Source of the DNA: a bacterium
GTDB lineage: Bacteria; JACRDZ01; JAJRWM01
DNA: 6,162 nucleotides
Direction of reading: 5' to 3'
Assembly (NCBI GenBank): GCA_024276815.1
Contig: JAJRWM010000045.1
Coordinates: forward strand, 1-6,162
The notes under the pieces are model-generated. The model did not search any database. It worked only from the letters and a program-made list of their open reading frames with translations, and was not told where the DNA came from. How positions within the stretch are numbered: the stretch's first letter is position 1; each line of letters opens with the position of its first letter. Positions 1 to 5,926 of this stretch are shown here, piece by piece. Position numbers and translations under genes: made by a program.

Positions 1-113
1 AAAATGAGGTTTAAAACGGTTGAAATGAGTAACCTGGGAGATAAATTGAGATAGAAACGACCACTTCTCGGACTTTTTGCCAACCATAACCCACCTTTGA
101 CCGTAGATTTCAC
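1..113 (-). CDS. 5' end of an unidentified gene, cut by the window edge
   Basis: A reading frame opens at a GTG (113-111) and stays open for 37 codons to the left edge. Its start MKSTVKGGLWLAKSPRSGRF is basic, and the following LNLSPRLLISTVLNLI is hydrophobic, as in a protein whose first membrane segment or signal anchor starts near residue 22. The start is chosen because a GGGAGG Shine-Dalgarno lies 5 nt upstream of the GTG. It lies 205 nt downstream of the lptD stop on the same strand, so it is probably the next gene of the same transcription unit. I do not recognise the family. A membrane transporter permease or sensor would fit the basic-then-hydrophobic pattern, but nothing decides it. 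A 37-codon open frame alone is weak evidence; the ribosome binding site carries most of the weight. Confidence 0.5.
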   Translation of the reverse strand, partial: MKSTVKGGLWLAKSPRSGRFYLNLSPRLLISTVLNLI

Positions 114-130
114 CAAAACCTCCCGTTTTG
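114..130 (-). promoter_or_regulatory. Hairpin presenting the ribosome binding site of the left-edge gene
   Basis: Read on the minus strand the sequence is CAAAAC-GGGAG-GTTTTG. It is a perfect 6-bp stem whose 5-nt loop is the Shine-Dalgarno core, and it ends at the base before the GTG start. The structure is seen directly. Any effect on translation is inference. Confidence 0.5.
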
Positions 131-147
131 CAACAGCCCCCAGATAA

Positions 148-168
148 GCCGAGTGCCTTTACGAGGCG
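148..168. repeat. Partial third copy of the intercistronic repeat (right-end module only)
   Basis: GCCGAGTGCCTTTACGAGGCG here differs by one base from 254-274 in the full copy just downstream, and closely matches 2721-2741. It is followed with no gap by the first hairpin of the full copy at 169. It therefore looks like the tail of a preceding unit joined head-to-tail to the next. The rest of that preceding unit is not recognisable in 1-147. Confidence 0.6.
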
Positions 169-283
169 CAGGACTTCGTCCTGTTTTAGCTACCTTTGGT
201 ACATCAAATCCGTTCGCAAGCTGTGTTGCTCGCTTGATATTACCGAAAACATAGCCGAGTACCTTTACGAGGCGGAATTAAAA
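169..283. repeat. Intercistronic structured repeat, copy A (downstream of lptD)
   Basis: This unit of about 115 bp aligns by eye with 2638-2750 at about four-fifths identity over some 100 columns, in the same orientation. Its modules on the plus strand are: a 6-bp triloop hairpin (CAGGAC TTC GTCCTG, 169-183), a TTTTAGCT linker, a 4-bp triloop hairpin (TACC TTT GGTA, 191-201), a 6-bp stem with one G-U pair between 216-221 and 228-233, an enclosing ATCAA/TTGAT pair (203-207/234-238), and the right-end module (254-275). A further triloop hairpin (TCGC GAA GCGA) follows at about 285-295. No convincing protein is encoded here. It lies in the gap between lptD and the left-edge gene and would be transcribed in their mRNA. 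The family is unknown to me; it is REP/MITE-like in size and structure. Confidence 0.75.
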
Positions 284-303
284 GTCGCGAAGCGATCTAT
301 CCT

Positions 304-318
304 CAAACCGTAGGTTTG
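304..318. other. Perfect triloop hairpin touching the lptD stop codon
   Basis: CAAACC GTA GGTTTG is a 6-bp perfect stem with a 3-nt loop. It begins at the base after the lptD TAA. On the minus strand no T-run follows, so it is not an intrinsic terminator. It could be a stabilising 3' hairpin or another module of the adjacent repeat family. Confidence 0.5.
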
Positions 319-2556
319 TTATTGGAAGAGGAAGAGTTTGGGCGGAAACTCAGTGGAGACGCTGGACTGGGCCGGGAAGGCTTTCAGGTTGAACTCAAAG
401 CCGATCTCACGAGTGCGGCGAGGGGAGAACTCGTCGGGCCTGGTCGCGTAAAAGAACCTGATCTCCCAGCAATGCAAGTCGCGCGTTAAGGTGAACTCTT
501 CTTCAAAGAGACGAAAATCCTCTAAAAGATAACGTTTGCGGATATGGGGGTTGCGGTATTCGAACTGGCTGTTCAACTGCCACTTGCGGGTCAGGGGGTA
601 GGTCAGGTTCGCTTTCAGGTTGGCGTAGTTGGTGTTAAGGGCCAGTTCCTGAGCCGGCCAGTCCGAATAATACCGCAGGAGAAAATGACGGCGCTGTTTG
701 TACTCGAACGAGGCGTAGGCGTTCAGCCGGAGCTTCGCGTCCAGTTCGAATTCTTTTAAAATCATGGTCTGACCACGAAGGGCTTTACGATGGTAAAAGT
801 CGTTTTTGCCGCCGTAAGGATCGTAGATCAGCCGGGAATCTATCGCCATCCGCTTAAAGGGATAGGTCTCTAATTCCGTAACCAGGTCGCTTAATTTTTC
901 CGGCCAGTAAACGCCGGCCGCGGCATCCTTTCTCCGCAGATCATAATTAAGGGCGCTGGTAAGCCGGGTTCGCCACCAGGGTTCTTTGAAGGTGAGTTTT
1001 TCCGCCAGCCGGTTCCGTTCAAAGCCTTGGTATCGTTCATAAATAGTGTCAGCTGTCTCAGTATAACGGCGGGTAGTCAAATGACTGAGATCATTGGTGA
1101 AAAATTGTCCCAGCCGACTGCGTAAACGGATGTCGGTCAGTATCCTCGCGATATAGATATCATCAGTATCCCTGATACTGCGGTGGTCCCGCCATTCCTC
1201 CCTGAGAGTTACCGAGCCGGACAAGGTATTTCGCCGGCTGACCCGGGCGCTGCTGGAGAGGGCGGCTGAGACATCCGCCCGCTGTTCGTAATAATCTTTT
1301 TTTTCCGACCGGTAATTGCTTTTACGTTCCCGAAACAGTCTTTGATTTAAAAAGTGGAATTGATATTGATGATAAAAACGGCTCTGACCGATTTGGAACA
1401 GCGAGAGACGGTTGGTGGCGAAGCTCAGCTTGGGCAGTTCCGTGGAATAAAGATAGTATTTCCGATCAAGCTCATGATAGCTGTCGATTTTTTCCAGGTA
1501 AATTTCCAGGTTGTAGCGGCTGGTTGTCCGTTCCAGCATAACACTCGAAGTCCGGTTGGGTATCAGGCTCACGCTCTCTTCGGTCAACTCGTATTCAATC
1601 GACTGATCGGTCGCGAGGTCAAGATTGACCCGAAGTTCATTTAGTGGTGAATAGAGTTTTGTCTGGTAGCGGCCGGCGAACTTAGCGCGCTCCGTCGTCT
1701 CGGGAAAATGTTCATTAAAGTAAGCGTCCAGTTCGTTGTCATAGAATACTTCCTTTTCCTTGATGCAGTAATAGTACAAGCTTCCCTGACCGCTTTCCCC
1801 GGTTTTAAAATAATGCTTGATCCCCTTGCCCAGCCCCCGACGTTCCCACCAGTCCAGGTACAAAGCGCCGTAATGATTTTTCGTCAGATCATAATTATAG
1901 CCGCTCCTGGCCCAGACGCCGTATTTCTCGTCATAGCCGACATTGACAAAATAATTACGGTGTTTCAGAGCGTAGGTGAACGAGGGCAGAGTCAAGACGG
2001 GAACATTGCCAAAATAGATAGTTACCTTGCGGGCGACTACCCGTTCGTCCTGATAAACCAGGACTTCTTCCGCCTCAAGCCGGTAATGAGGCAACGGTTT
2101 TTGGTCGCAGGTGGTGATGGAGGTTTTGGGGCTGGCGTAAAAAGTTTTTGGTTTTATCTGTTCAATTTTTTCCGTCCGGAAAACCCAGGGATCACGCTCG
2201 GTGAAGACATTATGAGCGCTGCCTTTCCCGCTCAGACCGCTGTATACTATTTCTTCGCCGCAAACGATCTGCTCGCCATTGAAAAAGCTGCCCCGGCCGT
2301 GCACAACAATCTTTTTTTCCTCAATCTGATAGACAACATTATCCCCCTTAACCCAGTTTTTCCCCTGGGGGATAAAAACGTTGCCACGGCCGATGATTGT
2401 TTGGGTCTCCTGCTGAAACTCCAGGTAATCCGCTCTTACTTTTATTACTTCGTCAGGATTAAAAGCGAAGAGAGCAACAGTCGCGAGGGAAAGGGCGCAG
2501 GCAAAGAGTAAAAGAACGGCAAGACGCTTGGAATACCGAAAAGTATTTGAAGTCAA
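319..2556 (-). CDS. lptD: LPS-assembly outer-membrane protein LptD (OstA/Imp family)
   Basis: LptD forms the outer-membrane beta-barrel of the Lpt bridge that inserts lipopolysaccharide into the outer leaflet. The 745-residue protein is of usual family length. Residues 1-31 form a signal peptide (basic start, hydrophobic core about 12-30). Residues about 38-140 are the periplasmic OstA/LptA-like jellyroll (DYLEF, GRGNV, GDNVVY and similar strand motifs). The stretch ITTCDQ (Cys150) to VPVLTLPSF (185-193) is the typical LptD junction. The remainder is a strand-rich, aromatic-rich barrel ending in RDLHCWEIRF (Cys696) and EIGFEFNLKAF, which match the conserved LptD C-terminus. Cys150 and Cys696 sit where E. 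coli LptD has its inter-domain disulphide cysteines. The start is TTG: an in-frame TAG lies two codons upstream, and a GGAAGGAG site lies 12 nt upstream, a longer spacing than usual. It is last of the four recognisable genes, flanked on both sides by the repeat family. No LptE or other Lpt gene is in view. Confidence 0.9.
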   Translation of the reverse strand: MTSNTFRYSKRLAVLLLFACALSLATVALFAFNPDEVIKVRADYLEFQQETQTIIGRGNVFIPQGKNWVKGDNVVYQIEEKKIVVHGRGSFFNGEQIVCGEEIVYSGLSGKGSAHNVFTERDPWVFRTEKIEQIKPKTFYASPKTSITTCDQKPLPHYRLEAEEVLVYQDERVVARKVTIYFGNVPVLTLPSFTYALKHRNYFVNVGYDEKYGVWARSGYNYDLTKNHYGALYLDWWERRGLGKGIKHYFKTGESGQGSLYYYCIKEKEVFYDNELDAYFNEHFPETTERAKFAGRYQTKLYSPLNELRVNLDLATDQSIEYELTEESVSLIPNRTSSVMLERTTSRYNLEIYLEKIDSYHELDRKYYLYSTELPKLSFATNRLSLFQIGQSRFYHQYQFHFLNQRLFRERKSNYRSEKKDYYEQRADVSAALSSSARVSRRNTLSGSVTLREEWRDHRSIRDTDDIYIARILTDIRLRSRLGQFFTNDLSHLTTRRYTETADTIYERYQGFERNRLAEKLTFKEPWWRTRLTSALNYDLRRKDAAAGVYWPEKLSDLVTELETYPFKRMAIDSRLIYDPYGGKNDFYHRKALRGQTMILKEFELDAKLRLNAYASFEYKQRRHFLLRYYSDWPAQELALNTNYANLKANLTYPLTRKWQLNSQFEYRNPHIRKRYLLEDFRLFEEEFTLTRDLHCWEIRFFYATRPDEFSPRRTREIGFEFNLKAFPAQSSVSTEFPPKLFLFQ

Positions 2557-2568
2557 AACCTACAGTTA

Positions 2569-2576
2569 CTCCTTCC
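2569..2576 (-). promoter_or_regulatory. Ribosome binding site of lptD, abutting a repeat hairpin
   Basis: GGAAGGAG on the minus strand is the only good Shine-Dalgarno before the lptD TTG. The gap to the start is 12 nt. Its first G is the last base of the outermost 6-bp hairpin of the 31-bp tandem repeat, so repeat structure reaches right up to the ribosome binding site. Confidence 0.6.
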
Positions 2577-2669
2577 AGGTCCGCGACCTGTTTTAATGGC
2601 CTTCGGCAGGTCCGCGACCTGTTTTAGCTGCCTTCGGCAGGTCTGCGACCTGTTTTAGCTGCCTTCGGC
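2576..2669. repeat. Three 31-bp tandem units upstream of lptD
   Basis: Exact 31-bp periodicity runs from 2576, 2607 and 2638. Each unit has a 6-bp triloop hairpin CAGGTC-NGC-GACCTG, then TTTTA, then a GCCTTCGGC mini-hairpin. Units 2 and 3 differ by one base (CGC versus TGC in the loop). Unit 1 differs near its end (AATGGCC instead of AGCTGCC). The third unit is the left end of repeat copy B, so the array looks like local duplication of that end. Confidence 0.85.
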
Positions 2670-2768
2670 ACATCAATTCCGCTCGCAAAGAGTTACTCGC
2701 TTAGTGTTACCTGATACGTAGCCGAAGTACCCTTACGAGGCGGTGTTAAATAGCGCCGAAGGCCATTA
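2594..2768. repeat. 175-bp element bounded by a perfect 14-bp inverted repeat
   Basis: TAATGGCCTTCGGC at 2594-2607 has its exact reverse complement at 2755-2768. The two arms enclose 147 bp, which contain tandem units 2-3 and most of copy B. The outer three bases of the right arm are the tal stop codon read on the minus strand. The size, inverted ends and lack of a gene are MITE-like, and the terminal TA dinucleotides would suit a TA-targeting element. No transposase is present and no longer target duplication is visible. The arms also contain the GCCTTCGGC motif that recurs in the tandem units, so part of the match could come from shared repeat modules. Confidence 0.5.
2638..2750. repeat. 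Intercistronic structured repeat, copy B (upstream of lptD)
   Basis: This is the counterpart of 169-283 in the same orientation. Its modules are: hairpin CAGGTC TGC GACCTG (2638-2652), the same TTTTAGCT linker, hairpin TGCC TTC GGCA (2660-2670), the ACATCA(A/T)TCCG block, a central CTCGC-containing stem region, and the right-end module at 2721-2742. Relative to copy A, the first stem swaps an A-T pair for T-A and the second swaps A-T for G-C, so pairing is kept. It fills the gap between tal and lptD and has no plausible ORF. Confidence 0.75.
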
Positions 2769-3422
2769 GGCAGGGCCACCGGCCTGGGAAGCTTTCCAGT
2801 CAGCCAGGAACTTGTCGATTCCCTTGCCGGTTAACGGGTGTTCCGGCAAGAGCCGCAAGATGTTCATCGGTATGGTAGCGATGTGCGCGCCGGCCAGGGC
2901 TGTCATTTCTACGTGCAGCGGATTCCTGACGCTGGCGACGATAATTTCAGTCAGGTAGCCATAATTGCTGAAGGCGATTACCAGTTTCTCGATTAAATCA
3001 CGGCCGTTGTGTGAGATGTCGTCCAGCCGGCCGACAAAGGGGCTGACAAACGACGCCCCGGCTTTGGCGGCCAGTACGGCCTGGTTGACGCTGAAAATCA
3101 GGGTCACATTGGTGCTGATTTTCATGGAAGTTAAAATTTTAACCGCTTTTAATCCTTCGATTGTCATCGGAATCTTGACCACCACGTTTGGATGAATGGC
3201 GGCCAGCCCCTTCGCTTCCTCAACCATGGCGTCAGTGGTCAGGCTCAAACACTCGGCGCTGATCGGCCCGTCGACAATCCGGCAGATTTCTTCGACGACT
3301 TCCCGGTAATCCCGTCCTTCACGGGCAACCAGGCTGGGATTGGTCGTAACGCCGTCAATAATCCCCCAACTGTTGGCTTCCCTGATGTCCGCGATGTTAG
3401 CTGTGTCGATAAATATTTTCAT
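2766..3422 (-). CDS. tal: Transaldolase of the FSA/TalC family (often annotated fructose-6-phosphate aldolase)
   Basis: This is a class I aldolase-type TIM barrel of 218 residues, the usual length for the short transaldolase (TalC/MipB) group, acting on sugar phosphates of the non-oxidative pentose phosphate pathway. Visible motifs are FIDTAN (4-9), [10 protein letters not shown] (23-32), SAECLSL (55-61), VVVKIPMT with the Schiff-base Lys83, TNVTLIF (104-110) and SPFVGRLDD (127-135). Aligned to E. coli FsaA (Lys85, Gln59, Tyr131), the matching residues are Lys83, Glu57 and Phe129. Glu and Phe are the transaldolase-type residues, so transaldolase activity is more likely than fructose-6-phosphate aldolase activity. 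The ATG start has an excellent AAGGAGG site 6 nt upstream. The gene begins 18 nt after folC. Its stop codon lies in the 14-bp inverted-repeat arm of the downstream element. The family call is firm; the activity call is inference. Confidence 0.9.
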   Translation of the reverse strand: MKIFIDTANIADIREANSWGIIDGVTTNPSLVAREGRDYREVVEEICRIVDGPISAECLSLTTDAMVEEAKGLAAIHPNVVVKIPMTIEGLKAVKILTSMKISTNVTLIFSVNQAVLAAKAGASFVSPFVGRLDDISHNGRDLIEKLVIAFSNYGYLTEIIVASVRNPLHVEMTALAGAHIATIPMNILRLLPEHPLTGKGIDKFLADWKASQAGGPA

Positions 3423-3440
3423 TCACTTCCTCCTTAAAAA

Positions 3441-4736
3441 TCAGCGGGATATTGATAACGGCCGCCGCTGTTCCAGTAATTCTCCTGCCAGGTATAGTGA
3501 ACCGCAAATTAAAATCAAATCAGCGGCGTCAGCGATGCTTCGGGCGTAATTGAGAGCGGCTACTGAAGATCTCTTGATGGTTACTTCAACGCCTTCACTG
3601 TTGACCATTGCCGCTAAGGTGTCAGCCGGTAACGCCCTCTTGGAATTCCCCACTTCGGTAACGATTACTTCTGCCGCTGTTGATAAGATAGATCGTAAAA
3701 CATCGCTCACGTTTTTGTCCGCGAGAAACGCCAGGACCACAATTAACCGCTGATGCGGGAAATTCTGTTTTATCGTGTGTTTGAGTTTCTCCATGCTGTC
3801 GGTGTTATGCGCCCCGTCAATGATGATCAGCGGATTCTCGCCGATGATCATGATCCGCCCGGGCCAGAAAGTCCGGGCCAGTCCTTTTTTGACCTGCTCT
3901 TCGCTAACGCCGCCAAGATAATCAGCCACATTAACCGCCAGCAGGGCGTTATCGGCCTGGTGCGGGCCGGGTAGCGGAATGAACAGGTCGTCATAGCGGC
4001 GTCGCCGGGTTTCCAGGCTAACCAGTTGACCATTTTTTGCCGGCTGGTTTTTAATTATTTTGCCAAGCTTGTCGCCGGAGATCAGCGGGGCGTTTTTCCG
4101 GCGGCAGGTTTCCATGATGACCTCAAGCGCTTCACCGGCGGCGCGCGTAAAGACCGGTACGTTTTGTTTGATCGTCCCGGCTTTCTCATATGCGATATCC
4201 CTGATATTATCACCGAGATAGCGCTGGTGATCCAGTGAAATATTGGTGATAATCACGGCCCTTGGGGTGACGGCGCTGGTGGCGTCCAGCCGACCGCCCA
4301 TCCCGACTTCCAATAGGGACCAGTCGGTCTTCTCCTGGTGAAAATAAAGGAGCGCCATCGCGGTATTCACTTCAAAATAGGTCGGATGGGCTAAGCCCGG
4401 CTCCCCGGCTATTTGGTTTATCCCGGGCAGTAAATACCCGGTCAGTTCGCCGATTTTATCCCGGGGTATGTTTTTTTGATTTATTCTTATTCTTTCAGCA
4501 AAGTCGACGAGGTGCGGGGACGTGAACAAGCCGACCCGGTACCCGGCGCTTTGAAGGATGGTTTCCAGCATCGCGGCGACTGAGCCTTTGCCGTTGGTGC
4601 CGGCGATCTGGATAATCTTCTGATTATTCTGCGGATTGCCGCACAACTCCAACAAGCGGTTAATATTGGCCAGACCAAGCTTGACGCCAAAAAACTCCAG
4701 TGAGAACAGATAGTCAATGGCGGTCTGATAATCCAT
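3441..4736 (-). CDS. folC: Bifunctional dihydrofolate synthase / folylpolyglutamate synthase FolC
   Basis: FolC adds glutamate to dihydropteroate and to folates in an ATP-dependent ligation in the cytosol, making and retaining one-carbon cofactors. At 431 residues it has normal length. Motifs in Mur-ligase order are: P-loop AGTNGKGS (45-52), TSPHL (72-76), the FE pair (121-122), GMGGRLDATS (145-154), ITNISLDH (163-170) with metal-binding His170, the EKAG segment with Lys185, PGPHQADNAL (256-265), FWPGR (290-294) starting the C-terminal domain, and DGAHN (307-311). The ATG lies one base after the accD stop, and its AGGA site lies inside the accD 3' end, so translation is probably coupled to accD. 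The accD-folC pairing is known in other bacteria, including proteobacteria. No defects were seen. Whether it has both synthase activities cannot be read from sequence. Confidence 0.95.
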   Translation of the reverse strand: MDYQTAIDYLFSLEFFGVKLGLANINRLLELCGNPQNNQKIIQIAGTNGKGSVAAMLETILQSAGYRVGLFTSPHLVDFAERIRINQKNIPRDKIGELTGYLLPGINQIAGEPGLAHPTYFEVNTAMALLYFHQEKTDWSLLEVGMGGRLDATSAVTPRAVIITNISLDHQRYLGDNIRDIAYEKAGTIKQNVPVFTRAAGEALEVIMETCRRKNAPLISGDKLGKIIKNQPAKNGQLVSLETRRRRYDDLFIPLPGPHQADNALLAVNVADYLGGVSEEQVKKGLARTFWPGRIMIIGENPLIIIDGAHNTDSMEKLKHTIKQNFPHQRLIVVLAFLADKNVSDVLRSILSTAAEVIVTEVGNSKRALPADTLAAMVNSEGVEVTIKRSSVAALNYARSIADAADLILICGSLYLAGELLEQRRPLSISR

Positions 4737-4737
4737 G

Positions 4738-5583
4738 TTATTCCTGGAAAAATTCCAGTAGTTTGCTGATGGTTTTTTTCATTTCCCGACGATCCACGAT
4801 TTTGTCGATAAAACCGTTTTTCAGCAGGCTTTCCGCGCACTGAGCGCCCTCGGGAACGGTTTCCCGAATGGTTTTCTCAATGACCCGGGGACCGGTCAGT
4901 GCGATTAAAGCTTTTGGTTCAGCGATGTTGATGTCGCCCAGGGAAGCGAAAGATGCGGTGACGCCGCCGGTGGTCGGGTTGCTGAGGATCGAGATGTAAG
5001 GCAAACGATGTTCGCCCAGCTTGGCGATCGCGGCGCTGGTTTTCGCCATCTGCATCAGGGAGAACATCCCTTCCTGCATCCGGGCGCCGCCGCTGGCGGA
5101 TATGATTATCAGCGGGAACCGTTTTTCAATCGCCATTTCAACAGCCCTGAGGATTTTTTCACCGCTGACCGAGCCCAGACTGCCGCCCATAAAGCCGAAG
5201 TCGAAGATGGCTATGACCACGGAATGGCCGTTGAGTTGGCCGCTGCCGGTCACCACACCGTCAGCCCGGCCGGTCTTGGTCTGAGCCCTCTTCAAGCGGT
5301 CTTTGTATTTTTCCGAATCGACAAACTTCAAAGGATCGGCCGCTTGAAGGTGCTTGTCCCACTCTTTGAAGGTTCCTTCATCAAACATAATGTCAACCCA
5401 TTCATCCGCGCTCAGCGGGAAATGATAGGAACAGTGGGGGCAGACCTGACTGTTTTTTAGCAGTTCCTTGCGGTAAATGATCTCGGAACAGCTTTTGCAT
5501 TTCAGCCAGACGCCGTCGGGTATACCCTTCTTTTTTTCCGTGTTTAACTTTAAGGTGTTTTGTAAATTTTTAAACCAGGCCAT
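4738..5583 (-). CDS. accD: Acetyl-CoA carboxylase carboxyltransferase subunit beta AccD
   Basis: AccD is one half of the carboxyltransferase that moves CO2 from carboxybiotin to acetyl-CoA, giving malonyl-CoA for fatty acid synthesis. It needs AccA, which is not in the window. At 281 residues it has normal length. The N-terminal zinc ribbon has CxxC pairs at Cys29/Cys32 and Cys48/Cys51. The crotonase-like core shows DFGFMGGSLGSVSGEKI (128-144), SASGGARMQEG (162-172), NPTTGGV (202-208) and GPRVIEKTIRE (231-241). The open frame extends 20 codons further upstream to a TTG at 5643. The internal ATG at 5583 is preferred because it gives the family's MxWF start and has an AAGGGGAG site upstream (13-nt gap, rather long), while the upstream TTG and ATG codons lack one. 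It is the first gene of the minus-strand unit. Confidence 0.95.
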   Translation of the reverse strand: MAWFKNLQNTLKLNTEKKKGIPDGVWLKCKSCSEIIYRKELLKNSQVCPHCSYHFPLSADEWVDIMFDEGTFKEWDKHLQAADPLKFVDSEKYKDRLKRAQTKTGRADGVVTGSGQLNGHSVVIAIFDFGFMGGSLGSVSGEKILRAVEMAIEKRFPLIIISASGGARMQEGMFSLMQMAKTSAAIAKLGEHRLPYISILSNPTTGGVTASFASLGDINIAEPKALIALTGPRVIEKTIRETVPEGAQCAESLLKNGFIDKIVDRREMKKTISKLLEFFQE

Positions 5584-5654
5584 TTCTCGGACTACGCTCC
5601 CCTTATGGCAAACCCTCGTGGCATTCATCATTGTCGCCAACAAATTTCAAGGTG

Positions 5655-5669
5655 AATTCCCAAGGAATT
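5655..5669. promoter_or_regulatory. Palindrome over the predicted accD transcription start
   Basis: AATTCC CAA GGAATT is a perfect 6-bp inverted repeat with a 3-bp spacer. It overlaps the edge of the accD -10 and the expected start at about 5660. An operator is inferred from this position. It does not match the FapR or FadR boxes I know. Confidence 0.4.
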
Positions 5670-5693
5670 ATACCAGAAAAGCACGCCTGTTAA
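5667..5693 (-). promoter_or_regulatory. Promoter of the accD operon (extended -10)
   Basis: Minus-strand TATAAT at 5672-5667 is preceded by TGG, giving the extended -10 TGGTATAAT. A -35-like TTAACA lies at 5693-5688 with a short 15-bp spacer, so the extended -10 probably does most of the work. The implied 5' UTR is about 75 nt. Confidence 0.65.
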
Positions 5694-5779
5694 CAGCGAA
5701 GAAAATCCCGGGAGGGAATCAGGGCAACAGGCAAACTTAACTGAAGGTGCTAATAAAAAACAACTGTCTTGGGAAAACG

Positions 5780-5801
5780 AAAACCCGCGCGCGGTTTTTT
5801 T
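5780..5801 (+). terminator. Terminator-like hairpin between the divergent promoters
   Basis: AAAACC-CGCGCGC-GGTTTT followed by further T residues (seven Ts from 5795) resembles an intrinsic terminator on the plus strand. The stem is short and half A-T. The minus strand reads as a weaker version. No plus-strand gene lies upstream in view, so it may insulate the plus gene from antisense transcription out of the accD side, or end an unseen small RNA. Confidence 0.4.
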
Positions 5802-5897
5802 AGACTTCGCGGCAAAACAACTCGTCGATAAACAGGCATAACCGCACCCTCAGAATTTTCACACAAGCAGCTTGACATCACCGAAAAATTCCGGCAG

Positions 5898-5926
5898 TTG
5901 ACAAAAATACCTGTAGATATTAGAAT
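5898..5926 (+). promoter_or_regulatory. Strong sigma-70/sigma-A-type promoter P1 of the right-edge gene
   Basis: TTGACA (5898-5903), exactly 17 bp, then TAGAAT (5921-5926) is close to full consensus. The predicted start is near 5933. It leaves about 215 nt of leader before the CTG start of the right-edge gene. Confidence 0.75.

Noticed and set aside
128-313. 61-codon plus-strand ORF
   Set aside because: It lies across the intercistronic repeat, has no ribosome binding site, and its sequence follows the repeat modules. It is not a plausible gene.
304-318. Intrinsic terminator after lptD
   Set aside because: The hairpin is perfect but no T-run follows on the minus strand, and the same-strand frame downstream suggests transcription continues.
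1708-2511. 267-codon plus-strand ORF opposite lptD
   Set aside because: It is antisense to a clear LptD, has no recognisable motif, and its hydrophobic composition is what the complement of this gene would give.
2576-2669. CRISPR array
   Set aside because: The 31-bp units are directly adjacent with no unique spacers and contain internal hairpins, so this is a simple tandem repeat.
5008-5460. 150-codon plus-strand ORF opposite accD
   Set aside because: It lies fully inside well-conserved accD on the other strand and has no family features.
5584-5643. 20-codon N-terminal extension of AccD from TTG at 5643
   Set aside because: It has no ribosome binding site, falls largely in the predicted 5' UTR, and family members start near MAWF. 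The ATG at 5583 was used instead.
5872-5877. TTGACA as the -35 of an additional plus-strand promoter
   Set aside because: No -10-like hexamer lies 16-18 bp downstream. The TTGACA at 5898 has a proper partner.
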